Source: Subtercola boreus
GTDB taxonomy: Bacteria > Actinomycetota > Actinomycetes > Actinomycetales > Microbacteriaceae
Direction: 5' to 3'
NCBI RefSeq assembly: GCF_003399635.1
Contig: NZ_NBXB01000042.1
Span: 1 to 64,000, forward strand
DNA: 64,000 nucleotides
Part shown: positions 45,794 through 53,707 of the stretch, piece after piece
Position numbering within the stretch: the first letter of the stretch is position 1
Layout: the number at the start of each line of letters is the position of its first letter
Translations under genes and position numbers: made by a program
Notes under the pieces: generated by a model
What the model was told of the DNA's origin: nothing
The model's database searches: none
The model's input: only the letters and a program-made list of their open reading frames with translations

Positions 45794-46717
45794 GTGACAG
45801 TCGTACAGGTCGGGTCGACATCCAGGATGCCAGCCTTTCTCCGGGCCATGCGCCCCAAGCAGTGGCTGAAGAACGTGCTGCTCGCCGTCGCCCCCCTTTC
45901 CGCCGGCGTGCTGCTCGAGCCGGGTGTGATCGTGGAGGTGCTGCTGGCGATCGTCGCCTTCAGCCTCACGTCGTCGGGCGGCTACATGCTGAACGACCTG
46001 CTGGACATCGAGTCCGACCGCCTCCACCCGAAAAAGCGGTTCCGACCGATTCCGTCGGGAGAGTTTCCTGTCCGCGCCGCCTGGCCGACGGCCCTCGTCC
46101 TGCTGGTGGTTCCGAGCGCGGTCGCCATCGTCGCCGGTCATGTGCTCTTCGGGGCAGTGCTGCTGACCTACGTCGTCATCCAGGTCTCGTACTGCATCTG
46201 GCTGAAGCACCAGCCCGTGATCGACATCATCGTCGTCGCCAGCGGCTTCGTGCTCCGGGCGATCGCCGGCGCGGCCGTGGTGGGAATCCCCGTCACCCAG
46301 TGGTTCCTCCTGGTGATCTCCTCGGGTTCGCTGTTCATGGTCGCGGGCAAGCGGTACTCCGAGAAGGTGGGCAGCGCCGGCCAGGAAGAGCTGCACACCC
46401 GGAAGACGCTGGATCTGTACAGCCTCGGCTATCTCCGCTTCGTCTGGACGGTCGCTGCGACGCTCACCATGCTCTCGTACGCGATGTGGGCGTTCGACCT
46501 GAACGGAGGCACTTCCATCGGCTCGATCGCCTCGATCGTCCCGTTCGGGGTCGCCCTGCTCCTCTATGCCTTCGACATCGAGAAGGGTGACGCGAGCGCG
46601 CCGGAAGAGGTGGTGCTGAAAGACGTGCGGCTGTTCGTCTGCGGCATGATCTGGGCCGGCCTCTTCCTGGTGTCTGTGCTCGCCCGCCTGTACGGCTGGG
46701 AGCTGCCGACCCTCTGA
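45794..46717 (+). CDS. UbiA-family decaprenyl-phosphate phosphoribosyltransferase-like
   Basis: This 307-residue polytopic prenyltransferase starts RAMRPKQWLKNVLLAVAPL. The metal-binding motif NDLLDIESDRLHPKKRFRP (Asn-Asp-x3-Asp-x3-Asp) is the form seen in Rv3806c-type 5-phospho-ribose-1-diphosphate transferases, rather than quinone UbiA. GKRYSEKVGSAG is the second conserved loop. It would make the first committed intermediate of decaprenyl-phospho-ribose/arabinose. GTG start after GGGGG. It is divergent from gtrA-dprE1-dprE2. Confidence 0.87.
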   Translation: MTVVQVGSTSRMPAFLRAMRPKQWLKNVLLAVAPLSAGVLLEPGVIVEVLLAIVAFSLTSSGGYMLNDLLDIESDRLHPKKRFRPIPSGEFPVRAAWPTALVLLVVPSAVAIVAGHVLFGAVLLTYVVIQVSYCIWLKHQPVIDIIVVASGFVLRAIAGAAVVGIPVTQWFLLVISSGSLFMVAGKRYSEKVGSAGQEELHTRKTLDLYSLGYLRFVWTVAATLTMLSYAMWAFDLNGGTSIGSIASIVPFGVALLLYAFDIEKGDASAPEEVVLKDVRLFVCGMIWAGLFLVSVLARLYGWELPTL

Positions 46718-46771
46718 GACCGGGCGGCTAGGCCGGGCGGCCTCACCCGACCTGTCTCAGCCCGATGGCCC

Positions 46772-47299
46772 TCAGCCGACCGGCAGCGACGTGATGATCA
46801 GCGCCGCAGGAACGCCCACCAGAAGCCCGAGGGCGAACCCGGCCAGCACATCCGTGACGAAGTGCATGCCGAGAAGCACTCTGCTCGCGCCCATGAGCAC
46901 GACGAGAACCAGGGCAACCGGCCAGAGCACAGGAACCAGAGCGGTGTAGACCACGGCCGCGGCCATGGTCGATGCCGCGTGCGAACTCGGAAAGCTGAGC
47001 TTGCTCGGCGCGCTCGCGTAGACGGTCACCGAGGCGTCGCTGCCGGGGCGGGGCCGCCTGACGACCCGCTTGACGGCGATGGACAGGCCATGTGCCAGCA
47101 CGACGGCCACGACCCCGCCCAACCAGGCCTGCCAGCGTGCGGAGTCGACGACCGCGCCGACCAGCCCGACAAGGATCCATCCCGCCGCATGCTCACCGAT
47201 CAGACTGAGCGCGCGGCCCAGAGGCACCAGCGCCCGCGCTGCCGGCAGACGTTGCACGCCCACGATGAACAGGGTCTCCCTGCTGCGAAGCGACGTCAC
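46772..47299 (-). CDS. PAP2-superfamily phosphatase (Rv3807c-like)
   Basis: This 175-residue five-helix phosphatase has the three PAP2 motifs: KRVVRRPRPG, SFPSSHAAST and SRVLLGMHFVTDVLAG. In M. tuberculosis the PAP2 gene Rv3807c neighbours the UbiA enzyme Rv3806c and is thought to remove the 5-phosphate before DprE1. Here it is the last gene of the c-di-GMP operon (22 bp after GGDEF) and faces the UbiA gene, keeping that pairing. Confidence 0.88.
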   Translation of the reverse strand: MTSLRSRETLFIVGVQRLPAARALVPLGRALSLIGEHAAGWILVGLVGAVVDSARWQAWLGGVVAVVLAHGLSIAVKRVVRRPRPGSDASVTVYASAPSKLSFPSSHAASTMAAAVVYTALVPVLWPVALVLVVLMGASRVLLGMHFVTDVLAGFALGLLVGVPAALIITSLPVG

Positions 47300-47321
47300 G
47301 CGCGAATCCGATCGCGATCCA

Positions 47322-48338
47322 TCAGAGGATCCGGATCAGGTTGCGGCCGGTCGCCTTGGCCTCGTAGAGCGCACGGTCGGCGTGCCGCATCAACTCGTCG
47401 AGCCTGCCGATCACCTCGCCAGACCGACCGACGCGGATCGTTGCCGCACCTCCCACACTCGCCGTCATCTTCGGCGTGAGGGGGAGGCCCTCCACGGCGG
47501 CCCGCACCCGTTCGGCGATGAAGCTCAGGTCCTCCTCGGCGGAGATGACGGTGAAGATGCAGAATTCGTCGCCGCCGATGCGCACGCAGACGTCGCTCTC
47601 GCGGGTCGTGTCCACCAGGGCACGAGCAACACCCTTCAGCACAACGTCTCCCGCCTCATGACCGAGCGTGTCGTTGACCGCCTTGAAGTGGTCGAGATCG
47701 ATCAGGAGACACCCCACGCGCTGGCCGGTTCTCTCGGCCAGCGCGATCATGATCGGAATGTTGACCTCCATGCTCCGCCGGTTCGCCAGCCCCGTCAGAG
47801 AGTCGGTGAGCGAGAGGGCGATGGCTTCGTCCCGGGCGGCCTGGAGTGATTGGCGGAGAACGAGCACGACGAGCGAGCTGATCGTCATAAGGGCCAGGAA
47901 GATGATCGCCGCCACGATGGGGATGGAGGAGCGCAGCAGGATGATGAGCAGACCGAGAACGGTGCACCCGATCGAGATGCCTGCCGCGACCCTGATCTTC
48001 AGGAAGGCGGCTGCCGCCACGGCAGTTCCAAGGAAGACGAAGGCGGTCAGCACACCGATGGCGGAAGGCTGGATGCTGAGACCGATGACGGTCGTGAGCA
48101 GCGTCGTCGCGATGACCACCCGCGTCGTGAAGCGCGTCGTCACCCACGTGGTCACCCTCGCATAGACGGTGATACCGAGCCCGGCCGCGACTCCGGCGAA
48201 CGTGACCCACCTGGCCCAACCGGGGTTGAAGTCGGCCGTTGCCGACAGGACCGCCAGGAACAGGGCCCCCGGCAGGAAGATGAACTGCAGGGAGAGCGCG
48301 CGCACCTCGCGCACACTCCTGTTCGCGAAGATCCTCAC
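47322..48338 (-). CDS. Membrane diguanylate cyclase (GGDEF) with intact I-site
   Basis: This 338-residue protein has an N-terminal membrane module of about six helices, then a GGDEF domain. The active site is RIGGDEFCIF, the preceding substrate loop is LTDSLTGLANRRSME and LDHFKAVNDTLGHEAGD, and an inhibitory RxxD site is present as RESD eight residues before GGDEF. It should make c-di-GMP with product feedback. The GTG overlaps the EAL gene stop (GTGA). Confidence 0.92.
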   Translation of the reverse strand: MRIFANRSVREVRALSLQFIFLPGALFLAVLSATADFNPGWARWVTFAGVAAGLGITVYARVTTWVTTRFTTRVVIATTLLTTVIGLSIQPSAIGVLTAFVFLGTAVAAAAFLKIRVAAGISIGCTVLGLLIILLRSSIPIVAAIIFLALMTISSLVVLVLRQSLQAARDEAIALSLTDSLTGLANRRSMEVNIPIMIALAERTGQRVGCLLIDLDHFKAVNDTLGHEAGDVVLKGVARALVDTTRESDVCVRIGGDEFCIFTVISAEEDLSFIAERVRAAVEGLPLTPKMTASVGGAATIRVGRSGEVIGRLDELMRHADRALYEAKATGRNLIRIL

Positions 48339-49570
48339 AGCCGCACCGCCAGAGCGAGGGCTCCCCGCGTGACGAGCTCCCGATCGTGCGTGAGGATGTA
48401 CTCGAACAGTCCCGGCCCATCGGGATGGCTCACCTCGCGGGCCGTCAGCATCGCGGAGTAGGTGCCGCTGAGCACGATCATCGACCATTCCGCGCGGAGC
48501 GGATCCGAGGCGGCGAAGGCACGCACCTCGAGCCGGTCGATGCCGTCCAGCGCCGGCAGCGTTCCGAACCGGTCCTGCAGGAAGACGGCCACCAGGCTGG
48601 AACGGCTGGCGAGCGTCGTGTAGCGGGCACGCAGGTCGTCGCCGAAGTCCGCATCGTCCCGGAACGTCGACAGCACGACCATCGAAGAGTCGCCGTCGAG
48701 GGCACGGGCCTCCAGCAGCATGCTCGTCTGCACGAGCAGCGGCCGGGTCGACGTCATCGGGGTTCTGAACTGTGCGGCGATCGAGAACGGCGTGGCCGCC
48801 GGTCGCGTCTCCGCGACATGCGCGCGCACCTGCACCCCGGGGGGAGAGGCATTGGGCGCGAGATCGCTCGGTCGCCCGAACAGGTACCCCTGCCCGAGCG
48901 TCGCACCGAGCGCGAGCGCCTGGCTGACGTGCTGCTCGGTCTCGACACCCTCTGCGACCACCACAGCGCCGAACTCCTCCTGGTAGGTGCTGACGGCGTC
49001 CATGATCCGCGCCGTGTGCCTGCTGGGCTGATTCTGCAGCAGGCTCATGTCCAGTTTGATGACGTCCGGACGCACGAGAGGGAGCACGGCGAGCGACGCC
49101 GGGTTGCTCCCGACGTCATCCATCGCGATCTTCAGCCCGGAGGCCCGTAGGCGCGAGACCGACCTCAGGAGCATCCCGAGATCGTCCAGCAGGTCGCGCT
49201 CGGTGATCTCCACCACGACGACCAGGCTGATCGGCAGGAGATCGGCGAAGAGGTCGAGCGCCTGCGCCTCCACATTCACGAACAGCGAGAGCGGCTCGAC
49301 GATGCCCGCGCGGTGCCCCGCCCGCAGGGACTCCGCCACGCAGGCCTGGTCGAGCGCTGACGTCAGCCCAACCTCGCTCGCCACCCGGAACAGGGTGTCG
49401 GGCATCTCCGCCGACGACCCCGCCGGCCCTCTGCTCAGGGCCTCGTACGCGACGACTCTTCGCGTCTCCAGATCGACGATCGGCTGGAAGACGGTGTGGA
49501 GATCACCTTCTCGGATGATGCGGCGGACTTCGGCAACCGTTCCGGTCTCGGTCACGATGGACTCTCTCAC
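48335..49570 (-). CDS. c-di-GMP phosphodiesterase: EAL plus DICT domain
   Basis: This 411-residue cytoplasmic protein has a complete EAL set: YEALSRG, NVEAQAL, EITERDL, MDDVGS, IKLDMSLL, EGVETEQHV and LGQGYLFGRP, so hydrolysis of c-di-GMP is expected. The C-terminal ~150 residues (TSMLLEARALDGDSSMVVLSTF, VAVFLQDRFGTL) match a DICT sensory domain, a module of unknown ligand linked to c-di-GMP and light or redox signalling. No TM. GTG start overlaps the beta-helix gene stop. Confidence 0.92.
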   Translation of the reverse strand: MRESIVTETGTVAEVRRIIREGDLHTVFQPIVDLETRRVVAYEALSRGPAGSSAEMPDTLFRVASEVGLTSALDQACVAESLRAGHRAGIVEPLSLFVNVEAQALDLFADLLPISLVVVVEITERDLLDDLGMLLRSVSRLRASGLKIAMDDVGSNPASLAVLPLVRPDVIKLDMSLLQNQPSRHTARIMDAVSTYQEEFGAVVVAEGVETEQHVSQALALGATLGQGYLFGRPSDLAPNASPPGVQVRAHVAETRPAATPFSIAAQFRTPMTSTRPLLVQTSMLLEARALDGDSSMVVLSTFRDDADFGDDLRARYTTLASRSSLVAVFLQDRFGTLPALDGIDRLEVRAFAASDPLRAEWSMIVLSGTYSAMLTAREVSHPDGPGLFEYILTHDRELVTRGALALAVRL

Positions 49571-50739
49571 GTCCTGATGACGGCGTTGTCTGCGTGGTTG
49601 CCCACGACCTCGGTGTCGGAGCAGGTGATGAACCGACAGGGCTGTACGGCCATATGGCCCTCTTTCCACTGGTTGCCCACGGCGGCGATGGCCCGGGCGA
49701 AGGTTGCTTCGATGACGTAGGTCCAGCCGGCCCCGTCATCGTCGCAGGCGAAGGTGTTGCCGGTGACAGAGAAGCCCTCGGTGCGTGCCGCGCTCGACAC
49801 CCCCGCGATTGTGATCGCCGGATAGGTGTTCTGGGCGAGTTTTCCCCCGTTGGAGAACGTGTTGCCGACGATCTGGATCTGGGGTTTGTCGGAGCCGAGC
49901 CACGGCGGCATCGTGTAGACGATGGACTGCTTGCGCGACCCCTCGAGGATGTTGTTGGAGACCAGAATGCGCTTGTTGCCGCGGAACTCGATGTTGTAGG
50001 TCGGCGAACCGTCGAGGTGATTGCCGAGGATCCGCACGGGCCCACCCTCGATCGAGAGGTCGGCGTAGCTCGCGCCGATGTTGTTGTTGAGGATCCAGGA
50101 ATCGTAGAACCGGTAACCGGTGTGGATGCCTGTACCGGTGTTCTGCTGGATGTTGCAGCGGTCGATCACGTTCAGCAGGCCACCCTGGTCGGCGAATGTG
50201 CCGTCGTTCAGCAGCATGCCGTAGCCGTTCCAGTTCAGCAGCAGCAGTCTCTCGAAGTGGGTCTTGTCGAAATGCCCGGAGACACAGGCCCCGCCGAGTC
50301 CGCCCGAATCGAGCACCAGATTGACGAAGGTGCAGATGTACCAGAGCCCCGTGAAGAGGGGGGCATCCGTCGACGCGCGGATCGTCGCGATCTGGGAACC
50401 TGCCCCCTCCAACCGGATGCTCGTGAACCCCGCCGCCGTGTCCCCGATGGAACCCGAGACCAGGTAGACACCGACCGGGAACCACACGGTTCCGCCGCCG
50501 GCACCACTCGCAGCCGACATCGCCGCCTGGATGGCCGGCAGATCATCCTGCACCCCGTCACCCGCGGCCCCGAAGTCGCGCACGTTGAACACCAGGCCGC
50601 CGGGCGTCGCCGCGGCGGGGGCGACATCCGCTGGTACCCGCGGGCCCGACAACGCCGAGGGCAGCGCAACGCCGGACGCGGCACCCGCGAAGAGCGCCCG
50701 CCGGGTCAGTTCTGCAGCGAAGATGATCTCAGCGACCAC
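49567..50739 (-). CDS. Secreted right-handed beta-helix (pectate-lyase-3-like) protein
   Basis: This 390-residue protein has a possible twin-arginine signal (ELTRRALFAGAASGVALPSAL) and then the Pectate_lyase_3/GH28-type entry motif FNVRDFGAAGDGVQDDLPAIQAAM. Successive coils of Asn-rich beta-helix follow (NVIDRCNIQQNTG, ILGNHLDGSP, VSNNILEGS, IVGNTFSNGG). It may cut or trim the matrix polysaccharide. It sits between a GGDEF gene and the EAL gene, coupled to the latter. Confidence 0.85.
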   Translation of the reverse strand: MVAEIIFAAELTRRALFAGAASGVALPSALSGPRVPADVAPAAATPGGLVFNVRDFGAAGDGVQDDLPAIQAAMSAASGAGGGTVWFPVGVYLVSGSIGDTAAGFTSIRLEGAGSQIATIRASTDAPLFTGLWYICTFVNLVLDSGGLGGACVSGHFDKTHFERLLLLNWNGYGMLLNDGTFADQGGLLNVIDRCNIQQNTGTGIHTGYRFYDSWILNNNIGASYADLSIEGGPVRILGNHLDGSPTYNIEFRGNKRILVSNNILEGSRKQSIVYTMPPWLGSDKPQIQIVGNTFSNGGKLAQNTYPAITIAGVSSAARTEGFSVTGNTFACDDDGAGWTYVIEATFARAIAAVGNQWKEGHMAVQPCRFITCSDTEVVGNHADNAVIRT

Positions 50740-50809
50740 AGTGCACCCCCCGATACGAGCCCGCAGGTGTCCTGCAGGCGTTTCACGCCTTGACGGTCAG
50801 CGTACATGT

Positions 50810-51862
50810 TCATGTCAGGTTCCCCCGAGTCGCGATGCGGATGGTGTCCCTGCCGGCGCGTTTCGCCTCGTAGAGCAGCCGATCGGCTTCCGCGAACAGG
50901 GCGTCCAGCTCGGTCATCGTGCCCGCGCGTCCGGCTGCGCCGCCGATGCTCACAGTCACCCTCGGCAGTATCTCCCCCGAGGCCCGCTCGGTCATGCTCG
51001 AGCGCAGTCGGGCCGTCAGGCGCCCGGCGAGCTGGTCGAGCTCTAAGGCATCCGCGACCGGGGAGAACACCGCGAACTCCTCCCCGCCCGTGCGGACGAC
51101 CAGGCTCGGGCTCCGCACCTCACGGCTCAGGGTGTGGGCGGTGTTGATCAACACGAGGTCGCCGGTCTGGTGCCCGTAGGTGTCATTGACGTGCTTGAAG
51201 TGGTCGAGATCGAGCACGAGGCAGCCGAGCAACTGGCCGAGAGCGTCGGCACGGGCATCCAGAGCCGGAACAGCGGACTCCATCCCCCGTCGGTTGAGCA
51301 CACCGGTGAGGGAGTCGGTGCCGGCCTGGGTCAGGGCGTTGTCACGCGCGAGCTCCAGGAACAGACGCAGTTTGACGATGAGGTATCCCCCGCTGACGAC
51401 GAGACCGATGTAGATCAGCACCACCGCAAGCGGGATCGTGCTCCGCGTCACGGCGACGAACACGGCCAGCGCCGTACCGAGAGCGCCGAGGATCGCGCCG
51501 GCGCGGTAGGTGTCGAGCGTGATCGCCGACAGGGTGAGGGCGAGCAGCGAGAACGACGTGATCACGGCCAGGTCGGCCTGGGAGACCGACACCGACAGAG
51601 TCGCGATCGTCAGCATGGCGGCGCCGATCAGGATGCGGCCCGGAACATGGGACTCGATGACCCGCCTGCGTACCAGCGCTGCGACAAGGGCCGCCACCAC
51701 CGCCACACCGGCCAGCCCCACGTTGACCCACTGGGGTTGGACGTCCACGAAGACGGCCAAGATCGCGTAGCGCACAGCCGTTTCGATGGCCAGCACCTGG
51801 ATGACCCGGGTTCTGAAGTCCAGTTCGAGGGCCTGGGTCCTGCCGCTCCGCCCGCCGCTCAT
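50810..51862 (-). CDS. Membrane diguanylate cyclase (GGEEF), no I-site
   Basis: This 350-residue protein has about six N-terminal helices (to ~175), a linker, then a GGDEF domain with LTQAGTDSLTGVLNRRGME, DLDHFKHVNDTYGHQTGD and the active site RTGGEEFAVF. The RxxD inhibitory site is replaced (RSPS), so product inhibition should be weak. Its ATG overlaps the stop of a 64-codon gene (TGATG). Confidence 0.92.
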   Translation of the reverse strand: MSGGRSGRTQALELDFRTRVIQVLAIETAVRYAILAVFVDVQPQWVNVGLAGVAVVAALVAALVRRRVIESHVPGRILIGAAMLTIATLSVSVSQADLAVITSFSLLALTLSAITLDTYRAGAILGALGTALAVFVAVTRSTIPLAVVLIYIGLVVSGGYLIVKLRLFLELARDNALTQAGTDSLTGVLNRRGMESAVPALDARADALGQLLGCLVLDLDHFKHVNDTYGHQTGDLVLINTAHTLSREVRSPSLVVRTGGEEFAVFSPVADALELDQLAGRLTARLRSSMTERASGEILPRVTVSIGGAAGRAGTMTELDALFAEADRLLYEAKRAGRDTIRIATRGNLT

Positions 51863-52056
51863 CAGGCGACGCCTTGGGATCCGAACTTTCCCTCGATCTG
51901 TTCGGCCAGCTCCTCCTCGGCGATGACGCCCCAGTCGATGTCATGCGCGTGATCAACGCTGACGTCGAGAGTGTGGCGGACCCCTTTCCGCGTCAGGGGC
52001 AACGAGGTCGTCGCCGGCTCGACACACTGATCGACGGTGCAGTGAGCCTCTGCCAC
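51862..52056 (-). CDS. Small 64-residue protein coupled to a diguanylate cyclase
   Basis: This GTG-started protein has two cysteines (CTVDQC) followed by VRHTLDVSVDHAHD and an acidic, helical C-terminus (WGVIAEEELAEQIEGKFGS). I do not recognise a family; the Cys/His spacing resembles a degenerate zinc-ribbon. GGGG lies upstream. It overlaps the GGEEF gene by one base and appears first in the c-di-GMP operon, so it may be a regulator or partner of the cyclase. Confidence 0.6.
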   Translation of the reverse strand: MAEAHCTVDQCVEPATTSLPLTRKGVRHTLDVSVDHAHDIDWGVIAEEELAEQIEGKFGSQGVA

Positions 52057-52198
52057 AACCGTATCCCCCCGCGAATCCCTGTCTGCCCTCGTTCGTAGGA
52101 CAATGTGGGTAGCATATTACAGGCTTCCTCCCTTCGGGTGATGGCTATCGACATCACGCACTGACTCTACTGATTCCGTTGCACTTTTCGTGGTGCGT
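52057..52198. other. Promoter region of the c-di-GMP operon
   Basis: A 142-bp non-coding gap. On the minus strand it contains TAATATGCT, an AT-rich -10-like segment around 52114-52122, in otherwise GC-rich DNA. No hairpin is evident. It probably drives the operon starting with the 64-residue protein. Confidence 0.4.
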
Positions 52199-52600
52199 TC
52201 AGCGGAGACGCGAGGCACTGCCGTCGGAAGTGACCACGTACACCTCGATCCTCAGGTCGACGACCGCCTGGGCGAGCCAGGCGGTATCGGCGAAGAAGCG
52301 GCTCACCGGCTCGCTCACGCAGAGCGCGATACGGGCTCCCACGAACAGGGTCGAGCGGAGCCACACGAGCTTGAGGGCATCCGCCATCGCCCTGTTGCGC
52401 TGCCCGGACTTCACCGCCCCGCCCGACGTGACGCACTGCACGAGCAGGCGGTTGCCCGGGTCGACGCCGTCGACCTCGACCCGGACACCACCCGGCAGAG
52501 CGACGAGGCGCGGCAGAAGGGGTGTCGCGAGGTGCGCGGCCAGCGCATCCAGCAGGGCGGCTGACGCGTCGGGGGCAGCAGCGCTGGCGGCTTCGGTCAT
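52199..52600 (-). CDS. Conserved-looking hypothetical, possible PD-(D/E)xK-like fold
   Basis: This 133-residue protein has an Ala-rich N-terminal helix, then VRVEVDGVDPGNRLLVQCV, SGQRNRAMADALKLVWLRS and RIALCVSEPVSRFF. The spacing E-x-D...hVQ...K-x-G-Q...K-h is what some restriction-nuclease-like proteins show, but I cannot confirm a nuclease. It stands alone between the c-di-GMP operon and the SMR pump gene. Confidence 0.55.
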   Translation of the reverse strand: MTEAASAAAPDASAALLDALAAHLATPLLPRLVALPGGVRVEVDGVDPGNRLLVQCVTSGGAVKSGQRNRAMADALKLVWLRSTLFVGARIALCVSEPVSRFFADTAWLAQAVVDLRIEVYVVTSDGSASRLR

Positions 52601-52649
52601 CCGCTGACTCTAGGTGCTCCGTGTTACGGCGCGATTACCGCGGGAGGCT

Positions 52650-52988
52650 TCAGCGCTTCACTCCCAGCTCGAGCAGCAGCACCCCGCCCACGACGAGCAC
52701 GATGCCGATCAGCTGCACCACCGTGAGGAACTCCCTGAACACGATCCAGCTGATGAGGGTCACGAGCAAGATGCCGACGCCGCCCCACACCGCGTAGGCG
52801 ATGCCGAGCGGCACCCCGCGCGTCAGCGTGAAGCTCAGCATCACGAACGACAGGAGGTAACCAACCACCACGATGATGTAGGCCCACCAGCGGTTCGCGA
52901 ACGTGACACCCTCACCCGAAGTGAACTTCAAGAACGTTGTCGCGACGACTTCGCTGGCGATCGCCAGAGCGAGAAACAGGTACCCCAC
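52650..52988 (-). CDS. SMR-family multidrug/quaternary-ammonium exporter
   Basis: This 112-residue four-helix small multidrug resistance protein has the essential Glu at 13 in LAIASEVVATTFLKF, a central Gly/Trp helix (GIAYAVWGGVGILL) and a C-terminal GIVLVVGGVLLLELG packing helix. Members export cationic drugs or guanidinium as dimers. The GTG start lies next to the left copy of the 18-bp direct repeat that bounds the AbiEi-like module. Confidence 0.92.
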   Translation of the reverse strand: MGYLFLALAIASEVVATTFLKFTSGEGVTFANRWWAYIIVVVGYLLSFVMLSFTLTRGVPLGIAYAVWGGVGILLVTLISWIVFREFLTVVQLIGIVLVVGGVLLLELGVKR

Positions 52989-52997
52989 ACGCGCCAG

Positions 52998-53015
52998 CCT
53001 AGGGCAGCCGCGCCT
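52998..53015. repeat. 18-bp direct repeat, left copy (module boundary)
   Basis: CCTAGGGCAGCCGCGCCT occurs here and again, exactly, at 54507-54524. The two copies bracket the lower-GC AbiEi-like/nucleotidyltransferase module of 1.5 kb. Confidence 0.9.
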
Positions 53016-53029
53016 CCCACAATTCGGGA

Positions 53030-53707
53030 ATGATGTTTACATGTTATTCTGTATTCGCGATTACAGAAATTGCTGCAGTATGGCAGAAGGTGCTGTTCAT
53101 GAAGGGCAACGAACTCGTATGGCGGAGCCTCGCAGATCACGCGATCCTGGGGGACCGTTCGTGGAAGAACGTCGGAGACCTGGCCTACGATGCAGGCGTG
53201 CCCGCCAGCACAGCGTATCTGGCTCTCGAACGTCTGGAGAACATCGGTGCCATTGACCGGTACAGCCGCGGCGGGCTGTCCGTCATCAGCATCGACAAGG
53301 TGCTGACCATGCTCTGTGCGTGGCGGAATCTGGCCCGGGATACGCTCACCATGACCACACGCGAGGCCATCCTTCCTCTCCTGAACTCACAAAGCGGCCC
53401 CTACGCTCTCGGTGGCCCAGACGCTGCGATGTCGTTCCTCACGGACCACACTGTCGCAGATTTCCATGAACACATCGTCTATGTGCCCGAATCGGCGGCT
53501 CTGCTCGAGCTGCCAGCTGGCGAAGACGTTCGCGTGCTGTCGATGGACAAACGCGCGATGAAACTCTGGAAGGGATACTCCAGCTTTGCGCAGACATACG
53601 CCGACCTCTTCGCCACCCCCGGTTGGCAGGCATCGGAATTCAGAAGCGCTCTTCGCGACAGCTTCATGCACGGTCGCGAATGGGATCAGTCGGATGGCTT
53701 CCAATGA
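53030..53707 (+). CDS. AbiEi-like winged-helix antitoxin-type protein
   Basis: This protein of up to 225 residues has a winged-helix start (LVWRSLADHAILGDRSWKNVGDLAYDAGVPASTAYLALERLENIGA), followed by a nuclease-like or AbiEi_C-type body (VADFHEHIVYVPESAALLEL, YADLFATPGWQASEFRSALRD). It precedes, with ATGA overlap, a nucleotidyltransferase gene, the layout of AbiEi-AbiEii type IV toxin-antitoxin modules. The N-terminus is uncertain: ATG at 53030 or 53099 (MKGNELVW, after AGAAGG). GC is markedly lower than in the neighbours. Confidence 0.7.
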   Translation: MMFTCYSVFAITEIAAVWQKVLFMKGNELVWRSLADHAILGDRSWKNVGDLAYDAGVPASTAYLALERLENIGAIDRYSRGGLSVISIDKVLTMLCAWRNLARDTLTMTTREAILPLLNSQSGPYALGGPDAAMSFLTDHTVADFHEHIVYVPESAALLELPAGEDVRVLSMDKRAMKLWKGYSSFAQTYADLFATPGWQASEFRSALRDSFMHGREWDQSDGFQ

